DNA of 64,000 bases. Source: Rhodocyclales bacterium. GTDB lineage: Bacteria > Pseudomonadota > Gammaproteobacteria > Burkholderiales > Rhodocyclaceae. Location of the stretch: assembly GCA_016183655.1 (NCBI GenBank), contig JACPEH010000027.1, positions 115,126-179,125 on the forward strand. Direction: 5' to 3'. The notes below the pieces were generated by a model. It was given only the letters and a program-made list of their open reading frames with translations. It made no database searches and was not told the DNA's origin. Each line of letters begins with the position of its first letter. Position 1 is the first letter of the stretch. Position numbers and translations under genes: made by a program. Positions 35,625 through 44,871 of the stretch are shown piece after piece.

Positions 35625-36161
35625 ATGATCAAGACCAACGAACAGTTCGCCGCTGCCGGCAAAGCCGCCATCGAGTCGCTGCTGACCCTCGCCAGCACCT
35701 CGCTGACGACCACCGAGCGCCTGGCTGCGCTGAACATCAACACCGCCCGCGCCTTCCTCGCCGACAGCACCGCCACCGCCGGCGCCCTGCTCGCCGTCAA
35801 GGATGCGCAAGGTTTCGCCGCGCTGCAGGCCACCATCGCCAAGCCGGCGGTCGAGAAGGCCGTTGCCTACTCGCGCAGCGTCTATGAAATCCTCAACGAG
35901 TCGACCAGCGGCCTGACCCAGCTCGTCGAAGGCCAAACCGCCGAGCTGAAGAAGACCTTCGCCGCTGCCATCGAGCAGTCGCTGAAGAGCGCCCCGGCCG
36001 GTTCGGAGTCGGTCGTCGCCGTCGTCAAGTCGGCGCTGGCGCAGGCTGATTCGGCCTACGAAACGCTGGCGCAGTCGGCCAAGCAAGCCAAGGCCACGAT
36101 CGAAGCCAACGTCGCCGCCGCCAACGCCGCGACCGTCAAGCTGATCGCCAAGGCTGCCTAA
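35625..36161 (+). CDS. Phasin (PHA granule-associated protein)
   Basis: A 178-residue phasin that coats polyhydroxyalkanoate granules. It is Ala/Lys/Thr-rich and almost wholly helical with no Cys or Trp. The phasin_2 pattern is visible (opening NEQFAAAGKAAIESLLTLA, then ERLAALNINTARAFL and FAALQATIAKPAVEKAVAYS). A strong consensus promoter and ACAGGAG upstream predict high expression, as is typical. A terminator follows at once, so the gene is monocistronic. No PHA synthase is in the window, but a dehydrogenase remnant for 3-hydroxybutyrate is at 19388-19804. Confidence 0.93.
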   Translation: MIKTNEQFAAAGKAAIESLLTLASTSLTTTERLAALNINTARAFLADSTATAGALLAVKDAQGFAALQATIAKPAVEKAVAYSRSVYEILNESTSGLTQLVEGQTAELKKTFAAAIEQSLKSAPAGSESVVAVVKSALAQADSAYETLAQSAKQAKATIEANVAAANAATVKLIAKAA

Positions 36162-36201
36162 GGCTCCCTGAGCCTTCTCCCCGCGCCGCGGGGAAAGACG
36201 A

Positions 36202-36227
36202 AACCCGGACCTCGGTCCGGGTTTTTC
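36202..36227 (+). terminator. Intrinsic terminator after the phasin gene
   Basis: AACCCGGACC pairs perfectly with GGTCCGGGTT around a two-base loop, followed by TTTTTC. Confidence 0.92.
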
Positions 36228-36299
36228 GTTTACGGCGTCAACCGCTGCGGCGACAGCGGAGTTGGAGTAATGTCGCATCACCTGCTTCCGGGAGCCACC

Positions 36300-37217
36300 A
36301 TGCCGCACTCGCCGCCGCCCCGCCCTGCCGCCACCGCCCGCCGCCTGCGCATCATCGGCGCCGCCAGCGGCGTCGGTGCGCAAGACCACGAATGCGAGCA
36401 CGGCCCGGTCGCCTTTCACCGCTCGCAGGCCTGGCACGAACTGGAACACCACCCGGCGATCGACTGGGGGGTGACGCTGTACGCGCCGGATCGCCCGGGG
36501 CTGTCGCCGCTGGAGCGCATCGCCCAGCTATGCGGCAAGCTCGCCGACGAGGTGGCGGAAGTCCGCCGTGCCGGCGAATTCCCGCTGGTGCTGGGCGGCG
36601 ACCACTCGGTGGCGATCGGCACCTGGAGCGGCATGGCGCGGGCGAACGGGGCGCCGCTCGGCCTGCTCTGGATCGATGCGCACATGGACAGCCACACGCC
36701 GGAGACCAGCCATTCCGGCGCCATCCACGGCATGCCGCTGGCCTGCCTGCTCGGCCGCGGCGACAAGCGGCTGCTCGGCTTCGGCCTGCCCGGCAGCCAG
36801 CTGCTGGCGGCACACACGGTGGTCCTCGGCGCCCGCAGCTACGAGACCGAGGAGGCGGAGTTGCTGGAACGGCTCGGCGTGCGCGTGATCGGCGCCGGGG
36901 AAATTGCCGCTCGGGGCTTGGCGGCGGCGTTTGCCGAGGCGCTGCGCATCGTCTCGGCGGCGCCGCACGGCTTCGGCCTGACGCTGGACCTGGACGCCTT
37001 CGATCCGCGCCTGATCCCCGGCGTCGGCAGCCCGGAGCCGGACGGGCTGGGCACCTGGGAAGTGCTGGAAGGGCTGCGCAGCGTCGCCCGCACGCCCGGC
37101 CTGTGCGGACTGGAGATTGTCGAATACAACCCGGACCGCGACCGCGGCGGCGTCACCGCCGACCTGATCGCCGACCTGATCGGCGCGGTGCTGCCGCCGG
37201 GGCGGCAGCGCGGCTGA
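36300..37217 (+). CDS. Arginase/agmatinase (ureohydrolase) family protein
   Basis: A 305-residue manganese ureohydrolase. The metal-binding motifs are present in order: GGDHSVA, the DAHMDSHTPE segment, SGAIHGMP, and DLDAFDPRLIPGVGSPEPDG near the C-terminus. These match the arginase family; arginase, agmatinase and formimidoylglutamase cannot be separated with confidence, though the overall layout is arginase-like. ATG 36300 with GGGAG six bases upstream was preferred over ATG 36270 (GGAG only four bases away), so the first ten residues are uncertain. It stands alone between the phasin and a convergent PAP2 gene. Confidence 0.85.
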   Translation: MPHSPPPRPAATARRLRIIGAASGVGAQDHECEHGPVAFHRSQAWHELEHHPAIDWGVTLYAPDRPGLSPLERIAQLCGKLADEVAEVRRAGEFPLVLGGDHSVAIGTWSGMARANGAPLGLLWIDAHMDSHTPETSHSGAIHGMPLACLLGRGDKRLLGFGLPGSQLLAAHTVVLGARSYETEEAELLERLGVRVIGAGEIAARGLAAAFAEALRIVSAAPHGFGLTLDLDAFDPRLIPGVGSPEPDGLGTWEVLEGLRSVARTPGLCGLEIVEYNPDRDRGGVTADLIADLIGAVLPPGRQRG

Positions 37218-37925
37218 CTACCGTGGCCGCGCGACCCACGCCGGCACCCAGCGCAGCGACAGCCAGCCGAGGCCGAGGCCGAGCAGCAGGCCGCCGGCGA
37301 CGTCGAAGGCGACATGCTGCTTGGTGGCCATCGTCGAGTAGACGATGCCGAGGCACCACAGCACGCTGAGCGCGCGCACGACCAGGCCGGCGCCGGTCTC
37401 GCGCAGCTGCCGGTCGAGCCACAGCGCCGAGAAGACGGCAGTCGCCACGTGCAGCGAGGGGAAGGCGTTGCCGGCGGTGTCGACGCGCTTCAGGATCGCG
37501 AAGCTCGGATGCAGCGCCCAGTCGATCTCGAACATCGGCACCGCCGTCGGATAGGCGACGAAGCAGGCGACGCCGAGCGCGCAGACGGCGAAGATCGCCA
37601 CGCCGTAGCCGATCAGCTCGCGCCGCGACTCGACCAGTGCCGGCGGCAACGAGGTGTAGAACCACAGCGAGGCATACAGCCAGAAGGCTTGCGGGCGAAA
37701 GCCGATCCATTCGTCGAAGGCCGTCGTCGGCATCGTCGTCACTGCGTAGCTCGGGTTGTGCAGCACGTGCAGGTAGACCCAAAAGAAGAGCGTGACGAAA
37801 GTGGTCGTGCCGACGGCCTTGAACAGCCAGGCGAGGCTGACCCGCTGCGCGCAGCGGCGATACCAGGGCGGAGGCGGGACTGCCGCGGATTCGGCGGATT
37901 CGGAGGACGGGCGGGGCAGATTCAT
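37218..37925 (-). CDS. PAP2-family membrane phosphatase
   Basis: A 235-residue integral membrane protein with about six hydrophobic segments. The type 2 phosphatidic acid phosphatase motifs are partly recognisable: the SLH motif as FPSLHVATAV (second motif) and the third as STMATKQHVAFDV with the catalytic His and Asp. The first motif (KxxxxxxRP) is not obvious, so it is a divergent member, similar to inositol-phosphorylceramide or lipid-phosphate phosphatases. It converges with the arginase gene, directly abutting its stop. Confidence 0.8.
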   Translation of the reverse strand: MNLPRPSSESAESAAVPPPPWYRRCAQRVSLAWLFKAVGTTTFVTLFFWVYLHVLHNPSYAVTTMPTTAFDEWIGFRPQAFWLYASLWFYTSLPPALVESRRELIGYGVAIFAVCALGVACFVAYPTAVPMFEIDWALHPSFAILKRVDTAGNAFPSLHVATAVFSALWLDRQLRETGAGLVVRALSVLWCLGIVYSTMATKQHVAFDVAGGLLLGLGLGWLSLRWVPAWVARPR

Positions 37926-38110
37926 CGGGTGCGGGCTGGCGGCGCCGGGCCGCGCAAGCGCGGCCGACGAGAAGAAAAGCGAGCCGCGATGTTACCAGCA
38001 AGCGGGAAGCGGCCCAAACGCGCCCCGCCGCCAGCGATGCAAGCGGTCCGGCGACCCGCCGCGCAACGCGGTAAAATGGCGCCCCCGCCACGCCATTCCC
38101 CAGCCCGCCC

Positions 38111-40093
38111 ATGCCCGACCACCGGCCTCGCGCCGCCAGCGAACGCCTGGAACTCCTTGCCCCCGCCAAGACCGGCGAGTTCGGCATCGAGGCCATCAAC
38201 CACGGCGCCGACGCCGTCTATATCGGCGGCCCGGCCTTCGGCGCGCGCGCCAACGCTGGCAACGGGATCGCCGAGATCGCGAAGCTCTGCGAATACGCCC
38301 ACCGCTACAACGCCCGCGTGCTGGTGGCGCTGAACACCATCCTGCACGACAACGAGCTGCCGGAAGCCCGGCGCGTCGCCTGGCAGGTGTACGAGGCCGG
38401 CGCCGACGCGCTGATCGTCCAGGACATGGGCCTGCTCGAAATCGACCTGCCGCCGATCGAGCTGCACGCCTCGACCCAGTGCGACATCCGCAGCGTCGAC
38501 AAGGCGAAATTCCTCGGCCAGGTCGGCTTCTCGCAGATGGTGCTGGCGCGCGAGCTGGGCCTGAAGCAGATCCGCGAGATCCGCGCCGCCACGGCCGTGG
38601 ACGACGTCACGCTGGAGTTCTTCATCCACGGCGCGCTGTGCGTCGCCTTCTCCGGCCAGTGCTACATCAGCCACGCGCACACCGAACGCAGCGCCAACCG
38701 CGGCGACTGCTCGCAGGATTGCCGCCTGCCCTACACGCTCGCGGATGACCAGGGCCGCGTCGTCGCCTTCGAGAAGCACCTGCTGTCGATGAAGGACAAC
38801 AACCAGACCGGCAACCTGGAGGCGCTGATCGACGCCGGCATCCGCTCGTTCAAGATCGAGGGTCGCTACAAGGACCTCGGCTACGTGAAGAACATCACCG
38901 GCCACTACCGGCGCGAGCTCGACCGGATCATCGCCGGGCGCAGCGGCTTCCGGGCGTCGTCGACCGGCGCCACCACCCTCTTCTTCACGCCCGACCCGGA
39001 AAAGACCTTCCATCGCGGCACCACCGACTACTTCGTGAACGACCGCAAGACCGACATCGGCGCCTTCGACTCGCCGAAGTTCGTCGGGCTGCCGATCGGA
39101 ACGGTAACGAGGATCGGCGCCGGCTGGTTCGAGATGGAATCGTCCGGGCCGCTGGCCAACGGCGACGGGCTGAACTACATGCACAAGCGCGAGGTGGTCG
39201 GCGTGCCGGTCAACGTCGCCGAGAAGCGGGGCGACGTCTGGCGCCTCACGCCCAACGTCGACGTCGCCCAACTGCCCGGTTTCAAGCCCGGCACCGCGAT
39301 CAACCGCAACGGCGACCACGCCTGGGAAATGGCGCTGACGAAGAAGTCCGCCGAACGACGCGTCGCCGTCGACCTGGAACTGGCCGAAACCGCCGACGGC
39401 TTCGTGCTGCGCCTGACCGACGAGGCAGGCATCGCCGCCGAAGCGCGACTGGCGGCCGACAAGTCGCCGGCAAGCCACCCGGAGAAGGCCGCGGCGACGC
39501 TGCGCGAACACCTCGGCAAGCTCGGCACGACGATGTTTGCCGTGCGCTCGATCGCGCTGAACCTGAGCCAGCCGTGGTTCCTGCCGGCCTCCGCGGTCAA
39601 CGGCCTGCGCCGCGACGCGGTGGCGGCGCTGCAGGCGGCGCGCGCCGCCGCCTACGTCCGCCCGGCGCGCAAACCGGCGACGGAACCGCCAGCGCCCTAC
39701 CCCGAGGAATCGCTGTCCTACCTCGCCAACATCTACAACGACGCGGCGCGGGGCTTCTATGCGAAGCACGGCGTCAAGCTGATGGACGCCGCGTTCGAGG
39801 CGCACGAGGAAAGCGGCGAGGTGTCGCTGATGGTCACCAAGCACTGCCTGCGCTTCTCGTTCAACCTCTGCCCGAAGCAGGCCAAGGGCGTCACCGGCGT
39901 GCAGGGCCAGGTGCGCGCCGAGCCGATGACGCTGGCCTCGGGCGGCGAGAAATACACGCTGCGCTTCGACTGCCGGCCGTGCGAGATGCACGTGATGGGA
40001 AAGATGAAGAAGCACATCCTGCAGTCGCCGCCGCCGACGACGGTGGTCCAGCCGCTGGTCTTCCACCGGCAGCGGCCGGGGGCGGACTCCTGA
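38111..40093 (+). CDS. rlhA: 23S rRNA 5-hydroxycytidine C2501 synthase (U32 family)
   Basis: A 660-residue peptidase-U32-family protein. It aligns along its length with E. coli RlhA (formerly YdcP): LLAPAKTGEFGIEAINHGAD, VYIGGPAFGARAN, the VALNTILHDNELPEA segment, IELHASTQCDIR, the Cys-containing ALCVAFSGQCYISHA and NRGDCSQDCRLPYTL, and the C-terminal HCLRFSFNLCPKQAKG and CRPCEMHVMGKMK blocks. The length separates it from the shorter TrhP/YegQ. RlhA hydroxylates C2501 of 23S rRNA and needs iron and prephenate. A -10-like TAAAAT precedes it at about 38071. Confidence 0.93.
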   Translation: MPDHRPRAASERLELLAPAKTGEFGIEAINHGADAVYIGGPAFGARANAGNGIAEIAKLCEYAHRYNARVLVALNTILHDNELPEARRVAWQVYEAGADALIVQDMGLLEIDLPPIELHASTQCDIRSVDKAKFLGQVGFSQMVLARELGLKQIREIRAATAVDDVTLEFFIHGALCVAFSGQCYISHAHTERSANRGDCSQDCRLPYTLADDQGRVVAFEKHLLSMKDNNQTGNLEALIDAGIRSFKIEGRYKDLGYVKNITGHYRRELDRIIAGRSGFRASSTGATTLFFTPDPEKTFHRGTTDYFVNDRKTDIGAFDSPKFVGLPIGTVTRIGAGWFEMESSGPLANGDGLNYMHKREVVGVPVNVAEKRGDVWRLTPNVDVAQLPGFKPGTAINRNGDHAWEMALTKKSAERRVAVDLELAETADGFVLRLTDEAGIAAEARLAADKSPASHPEKAAATLREHLGKLGTTMFAVRSIALNLSQPWFLPASAVNGLRRDAVAALQAARAAAYVRPARKPATEPPAPYPEESLSYLANIYNDAARGFYAKHGVKLMDAAFEAHEESGEVSLMVTKHCLRFSFNLCPKQAKGVTGVQGQVRAEPMTLASGGEKYTLRFDCRPCEMHVMGKMKKHILQSPPPTTVVQPLVFHRQRPGADS

Positions 40094-40333
40094 ATGCGGC
40101 AAGCGGGAAGCGGGAAGCGGCAAGCGCCACCCTGCGGCCACCCCGTTCGTCCTGAGCCTGTCGAAGCCTGTCCTGAGCTTCGTCGAAGGGGAACGAACGG
40201 CGCGCCGCCGTTCATGCCCGCCCGGCTCGGGACAGGCCGTGCTACGCACGAGCCGGAAATCGGGGGAAGCGCCGCCGCCGTTTCTGGATTCCGGATTCCG
40301 CCGCGCGGCCCCGGAATGACGGCCAAGGCCCGG
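40094..40333. repeat. Intergenic palindromic repeat cluster
   Basis: Two units of the type CTGAGC-N2-GTCGAAG occur near 40150-40190 inside a hairpin bounded by GTTCGTC and GAACGAAC. A CGGAATGACGG element follows near 40312. Related units occur at 57222-57321 and 62614-62780. No gene is present. Confidence 0.65.
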
Positions 40334-40543
40334 TCAGTAGTGCGGCGGGACTTCGTCGAGCAGGCTGCGCGCCGCACCGCCCGGGATCGACTGCATCTGC
40401 CGCTGCAGGTCGGCGAGCTGGCGCTGCAGCGCCTCGATCTGCTCCTGCTGGCGGAAGACAGCATGGTTCAGCGTCTCGACCAGATCCTCGGTGTAGGACA
40501 GCTTGATCTCCAGCTCGGTCAGGCGGGATTCCGCAGATTCCAT
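40334..40543 (-). CDS. slyX: SlyX family protein
   Basis: A 69-residue coiled-coil protein of the SlyX family. It is dominated by a heptad helix (RLTELEIKLSYTEDLVETLN, then QQEQIEALQRQLADLQRQMQ) and ends in PPHY, the hallmark C-terminus of E. coli SlyX. The start ATG 40543 has GAGGAG six bases upstream. SlyX function is unknown; it is named from the E. coli lysis-mutant locus. It is divergent from the YitT gene. Confidence 0.9.
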   Translation of the reverse strand: MESAESRLTELEIKLSYTEDLVETLNHAVFRQQEQIEALQRQLADLQRQMQSIPGGAARSLLDEVPPHY

Positions 40544-40584
40544 GAAAACTCCTCGTTGAAGCAACAATTCTACGTTACATCGCC

Positions 40585-41187
40585 ATGAGCCACGGTCACC
40601 GCCACAGCCTGTTCGAAGACGCCCAGGCCCTCGCCACCGGCACGCTGCTGTTCGCCTTCGCCATCATGCTGCTGCGCCAGGCCGGACTGCTCACCGGCGG
40701 CACCGCCGGCATCACCTTCCTCGCCCACTACCTGAGCGGGGTGCCGTTCGGGCTGCTCTACTTCCTGATCAACATCCCGTTCTACGTCTTCGGCCTGCTC
40801 GCGCTCGGCCGCGCCTTCACCGCGAAGACCTTCTGCGCGGTGGCGCTGCTCTCCGCCTACAGCGAACTGCTGCCGCGCTGGATCAGCATCGAGCGCATCG
40901 ACCCGATCTTCGCCGGCATCCTCGGCGGGCTGCTCGCCGGCGCCGGGCTGCTCATGCTGATCCGCCATCAGGCCAGCGTCGGCGGCCTCGGCGTGCTTGC
41001 CATCTACCTGCAGAAGAAGCGCGGCTGGCGCGCCGGCACGGTGCAGATGCTGGCCGACGGCTTCATCGTCTGCGGCGCGCTGTACGCGGTCGAACTGGAA
41101 AAGGTCGCGCTGTCGGTGCTCGGCGCGCTGATGCTCAACCTGGTGCTGACGATCAACCACCGGCCGGGACGGTATTTCGGGCAGTAG
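40585..41187 (+). CDS. YitT-family membrane protein
   Basis: A 200-residue integral membrane protein with about five membrane segments. The glycine-rich LLTGGTAGITFLAHYLSGVPFG and the FLINIPFYVFGLLALGR stretch are typical of the YitT (DUF161) fold, but the C-terminal DUF2179 domain of longer YitT proteins is absent, giving the short form. A His-rich N-terminus (MSHGHRHS) precedes TM1. Function is unknown. Confidence 0.82.
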   Translation: MSHGHRHSLFEDAQALATGTLLFAFAIMLLRQAGLLTGGTAGITFLAHYLSGVPFGLLYFLINIPFYVFGLLALGRAFTAKTFCAVALLSAYSELLPRWISIERIDPIFAGILGGLLAGAGLLMLIRHQASVGGLGVLAIYLQKKRGWRAGTVQMLADGFIVCGALYAVELEKVALSVLGALMLNLVLTINHRPGRYFGQ

Positions 41188-41204
41188 GCAAGGCCGGCCG
41201 CCGT

Positions 41205-41744
41205 TCAGCGCTTCAGCCAGCGCGGCTCGAATTCCAGCGTCTGCGCGTCGTCGGCGAGATAGACGCGGCCGTCCTGGATCGTGCACTGCAGCCGCATCGT
41301 GCGTCCGGCCAGCGCCGCCAGCGCGGCGCTGTCGTCGGCGCCGAGGCCGAGCACGACGAGCTTGTCGAGCGCCTTCAGCTTGCCCTCGTTCTGCTGCCAC
41401 CAGATGTCCGCGGCGCGACCGCCGTAGGTCAGCACGACGACCGCGTCGGCACGGCCGCAGGCGCGGCGCAGGTCGCGCTCGTCGGGCAGGCCGACGTCGA
41501 TCCAGCGGCGGATGGCGCCGGTCAGGTCGCGTTCGAGCAGCGCCGGCTCGTCCTCGGTCGACAGGCCGCGGCCGAAGGCCAGGTCGTCGCTGGCGAAGAG
41601 CGCGAAGGCGAGCAGGCGGACCATCATCCGCTCGTCGGTCTCCGACGGATGGCGCGCCAGCGTCAGGCTGTAGCTCTGGTAATGGTGCCGGTCGAGGTCG
41701 GAGACCTGCAGCTCGGCCTTGAAGACGGTGGATTTGAGGGCCAT
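41205..41744 (-). CDS. yaeQ: YaeQ family protein
   Basis: A 179-residue YaeQ protein. Family hallmarks include the N-terminal MALKSTVFKAELQVSDLD and the YQSYSLTLARHPSETDERMM segment, and the central WIDVGLPDERDLRRACGRAD. YaeQ folds like a restriction-endonuclease-type (PD-(D/E)xK) core; a role in suppressing RfaH loss has been reported for the E. coli homologue, but the biochemical function is open. It converges with the YitT gene and stands alone. Confidence 0.92.
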   Translation of the reverse strand: MALKSTVFKAELQVSDLDRHHYQSYSLTLARHPSETDERMMVRLLAFALFASDDLAFGRGLSTEDEPALLERDLTGAIRRWIDVGLPDERDLRRACGRADAVVVLTYGGRAADIWWQQNEGKLKALDKLVVLGLGADDSAALAALAGRTMRLQCTIQDGRVYLADDAQTLEFEPRWLKR

Positions 41745-41937
41745 GCGCCGGCTTTCTTCGAAAAGGCGGCATTATCCCGGATTGTGCATGAGGACGCGAG
41801 ATGATGGCGAGGCGGTTTGCGAGCAGATTGGCGTTGCCGCGCCAAGCCCAGCGCTTATCGAGTCCTCCGCGGCAACGCCTCTGCTATGATCGATGCATCG
41901 GCCCGTCCGACCGCCAACGCCACGCTGATCCCCGCCC

Positions 41938-43389
41938 ATGCTCACCGAACGCACCCGCCTGCTCACCCGCCTCACACTCATGCTGGTCGCCGGCTTCCTC
42001 GCCGTCAGCCTCGGCGCCTACTGGGTTTCCCGCGACACGCTGCGGCACAACCTGGCCGCCGAAGGGCTGCCGCTGACCGGCGACAACATCTACTCGGAGA
42101 TCCAGAAGGACATCCTGCGTCCGGTCTTCATCTCGTCGCTGATGGCCAACGACACCTTCCTGCGCGACTGGATCCTCTCCGGCGAGCGGGACACCGCGCA
42201 GATCGCGCGCTACCTGAAGGAGATCAAGGAGAAGTACGGCACGCTGACCAGCTTCCTCGTCTCCGCGCGCAGCGGCAACTACTACCACGGCGGCGGCGTG
42301 CTCAAGCAGGTGCGCCCGGACGAGCCGCGCGACGCCTGGTTCTACCGTGTCCGCGAGATGCAGCCGCCCTACGAGCTGAACGTCGATCCGGATGCCGCCA
42401 ACCGCGACATCAAGACCATCTTCATCAACTACCGCGTGCTCGACTATGACGGCCGCTTCCTCGGCGCCACCGGCGTCGGCCTACCGCTGGCGCTGGTGGC
42501 GAAGCAGATCGAAAGCTACGAGGCGCGCTTTCGCCGCCGCATCTACTTCCTCGACGCCGCCGGCCGCGTCGTCCTCGCCGCCGGCGCCGTACAGCCGGGC
42601 GCGGCATCGATCCGGGAGACGCCGGGAATCCGCGACATCGCCGACCAGGTCCTGCAGCGCAACACGACGCCGCAGCAGCTCGAATACACGCTGGACGGCG
42701 CGACGGTCCTGGTCAACGCCCGCCACATCCCGGAACTGAACTGGCAGCTGGTGGTCGAGCAGGGCGACGCCGAGGCGGTGCGACCGGTGCGCCAGGTGCT
42801 GCTGCGCAACCTCGGCATCAGCGCGCTGGTCACGCTGCTGGTGCTGATCACCGCGCTGATCGCGATCAACCGCTACCAGCGCCGGCTGGAGGAAACGGCG
42901 GCGACCGACACGCTGACCGGCGCCCTCAACCGGCAGGCCTTCGACATCGCCTTCCAGGTCGCGCTGCACGACTGCCAGCGCAAGGACCTGCCGCTGTCGG
43001 CGATCCTCATCGACCTCGACCACTTCAAGCAGATCAACGACACCCGCGGCCACCTGGCTGGCGACCGGGCGCTGCGCGCCGTCGCCGACCTGCTCCGCCG
43101 GCAGCTGCGCGAGGCCGACGTGATGGCCCGCTGGGGCGGCGAGGAATTCCTCGTGCTGCTCAAGGATTGCCCGCTGGCGCATGCGCTGACCGTCGCCGAA
43201 AAGCTCCGCGCCGCGGTCGCCGCGCCGGAGTTCGCGGCGGCCGGCGCGTCGCCGCCGCTGACGATCAGCCTCGGGGTCGCCGAACACGTCGCCGGCGATA
43301 CTGCCGAAGCGCTGTTCGGCCGGGCCGACCGGGCGCTCTACCTGGCCAAGCGCAACGGCCGCAACCGCGTCGAATCGGCGCCGGACTGA
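41938..43389 (+). CDS. Cache-GGDEF membrane diguanylate cyclase
   Basis: A 483-residue c-di-GMP synthase. TM1 is about residues 12-32 and TM2 about 285-307; between them a periplasmic double-Cache sensor domain with YWVSRDTLRHNL and an aromatic-rich ligand pocket. The GGDEF domain (about 320-480) has the catalytic GGEEF at residues 400-404 and an RxxD inhibitory site just before it (READ). It is the first gene of a signalling cluster; the small Cys-rich gene starts in its stop codon (one base overlap) and the HD-GYP protein follows. Confidence 0.93.
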   Translation: MLTERTRLLTRLTLMLVAGFLAVSLGAYWVSRDTLRHNLAAEGLPLTGDNIYSEIQKDILRPVFISSLMANDTFLRDWILSGERDTAQIARYLKEIKEKYGTLTSFLVSARSGNYYHGGGVLKQVRPDEPRDAWFYRVREMQPPYELNVDPDAANRDIKTIFINYRVLDYDGRFLGATGVGLPLALVAKQIESYEARFRRRIYFLDAAGRVVLAAGAVQPGAASIRETPGIRDIADQVLQRNTTPQQLEYTLDGATVLVNARHIPELNWQLVVEQGDAEAVRPVRQVLLRNLGISALVTLLVLITALIAINRYQRRLEETAATDTLTGALNRQAFDIAFQVALHDCQRKDLPLSAILIDLDHFKQINDTRGHLAGDRALRAVADLLRRQLREADVMARWGGEEFLVLLKDCPLAHALTVAEKLRAAVAAPEFAAAGASPPLTISLGVAEHVAGDTAEALFGRADRALYLAKRNGRNRVESAPD

Positions 43390-43610
43390 TGGCGGTGCAG
43401 GCGGTCGCCAAGCGTCGCTGCGCCTCCTGCGAGCGCTGGAGCGGGCCGCGCGCGCCGGCCGAGGACGGCGGCCACGTCCGCATCGAGTCCGAAACCAGCA
43501 CCGGCCTCTGCGTCGGCGGCCCGTGGGACGGCAGCGAGCGCCGGGCGCGTTCGGCCTGCGGCCAATGGCGGCGCTGGCAGATCCTGCCCGAGGAGCCGGG
43601 CGGTGGATAG
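43389..43610 (+). CDS. Small Cys-rich protein, probable zinc ribbon
   Basis: A 73-residue protein with two pairs of cysteines: C-x2-C near the N-terminus (RRCASCERWSG) and two further ones (STGLCVGGPWDG and ARSACGQW). Trp/Gly-rich loops separate them, and the pattern suggests a compact zinc-binding fold. Its ATG overlaps the stop of the upstream GGDEF gene by one base, so expression is probably coupled. I do not recognise the family. Confidence 0.6.
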   Translation: MAVQAVAKRRCASCERWSGPRAPAEDGGHVRIESETSTGLCVGGPWDGSERRARSACGQWRRWQILPEEPGGG

Positions 43611-43750
43611 CGTTGCCGGCGAACGGAAGCTGCGCTCCCCCCAAGGTTTTTGATTGGTATCAAACCGGGCGGAATCCGGCGCCGCAAGGCCGCATTTGAG
43701 GCGCATAATTTGCGCTCCCGCCCCAATTGAACACAACCCGGCAGACAGCA

Positions 43751-44860
43751 ATGATCCCTCCTCAGGAATCGGCACAGACGACGATACTGATCGTTGACGA
43801 CACTCCGGAGAATCTCACCGTTCTCAGCGAAGTGCTGCAGCCCACCTGGCGCGTGCGCGCGGCCAACTCCGGCCGCCGCGCGCTGCAGATCGCCGGCGGC
43901 GAGCCGAAGCCGGACCTGATCCTGCTCGACGTGATGATGCCGGAAATGGACGGCTACTCGGTCCTCGCCCAGCTCCGGGACAACGCCGAGACGGCGGAGA
44001 TCCCGGTGATCTTCGTCACCGCCATGGACGCCACCGAGGACGAGGAGCACGGCCTCGACGCCGGCGCCGTCGACTACATCACCAAGCCGGTGCGGCCGGC
44101 GATCGTGCGCGCCCGCGTGCGCACCCACCTCGAACTGAAGCGCGCCAAGTCGCTGCTGCGCGACGAGAACCACTCGCTGGAAGCGGAAGTGGCGCGGCGC
44201 ATGCGGCAGAACCAGATCATCCAGGAGGTCAGCATCCACGCGCTGGCCCGGCTGGCCGAGACGCGCGACCCGGAGACCGGCAACCACCTGCGCCGCACGC
44301 AGGGCTACGTGCGCACGCTGGCCGAGGCGCTGAAGGACAACCCGCGCTTCTCCGCCTACCTGCAGCCGAAGGCAATCGAGACGCTGATCCGCTCCGCCCC
44401 GCTGCACGACATCGGCAAGGTCGGCATCCCCGACCACATCCTGCTCAAGCCGGGCAAGCTGACGCCGGAGGAATGGGCGATCATGCAGACGCACGCCCGC
44501 CTCGGCCACGACGCGATCGAGCGTGCCGAGCAGGACGCCGAGGAATCGGTCGAATTCCTCGCGGTGGCCAAGGAGATCGCGCACTTCCACCACGAGAAAT
44601 GGAACGGCAAGGGCTACCCGGAAGGCCTCGCCGGCGATGCCATCCCCATCTCGGCGCGGCTGATGGCGCTGGCCGACGTCTTCGACGCGCTGATCTGCCG
44701 GCGTGTCTACAAGCCGCCGATGCCGATCGCCGAAGCCCGCGCGATCATCGAGCAGGAGCGCGGCGAGCACTTCGACCCCGACGTCGTCGACGCCTTCGTC
44801 CGACGCTTCGACACCTTCGCCGCGATCGCCCAGCGCTACACCGACGAAGACATGCTCTGA
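43751..44860 (+). CDS. Receiver-HD-GYP response regulator (c-di-GMP phosphodiesterase)
   Basis: A 369-residue protein like RpfG. The N-terminal receiver (about 11-130) has acidic pair Asp16-Asp17 and phospho-acceptor Asp60 ([15 protein letters not shown]). The HD-GYP domain carries His219-Asp220 ([11 protein letters not shown]) and the GYP signature at 288-290 ([10 protein letters not shown]), with the HHE metal motif. HD-GYP enzymes hydrolyse c-di-GMP. An in-frame TTG eight codons earlier lacks a Shine-Dalgarno; ATG 43751 is used. It sits between a cyclase and two hybrid kinases, which may phosphorylate it. Confidence 0.93.
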   Translation: MIPPQESAQTTILIVDDTPENLTVLSEVLQPTWRVRAANSGRRALQIAGGEPKPDLILLDVMMPEMDGYSVLAQLRDNAETAEIPVIFVTAMDATEDEEHGLDAGAVDYITKPVRPAIVRARVRTHLELKRAKSLLRDENHSLEAEVARRMRQNQIIQEVSIHALARLAETRDPETGNHLRRTQGYVRTLAEALKDNPRFSAYLQPKAIETLIRSAPLHDIGKVGIPDHILLKPGKLTPEEWAIMQTHARLGHDAIERAEQDAEESVEFLAVAKEIAHFHHEKWNGKGYPEGLAGDAIPISARLMALADVFDALICRRVYKPPMPIAEARAIIEQERGEHFDPDVVDAFVRRFDTFAAIAQRYTDEDML

Positions 44861-44871
44861 CCCCTCCCCCG

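Noticed and set aside
43727..43750. TTG start for the HD-GYP regulator
   Set aside because: No Shine-Dalgarno precedes TTG 43727, and ATG 43751 already gives the full receiver domain.
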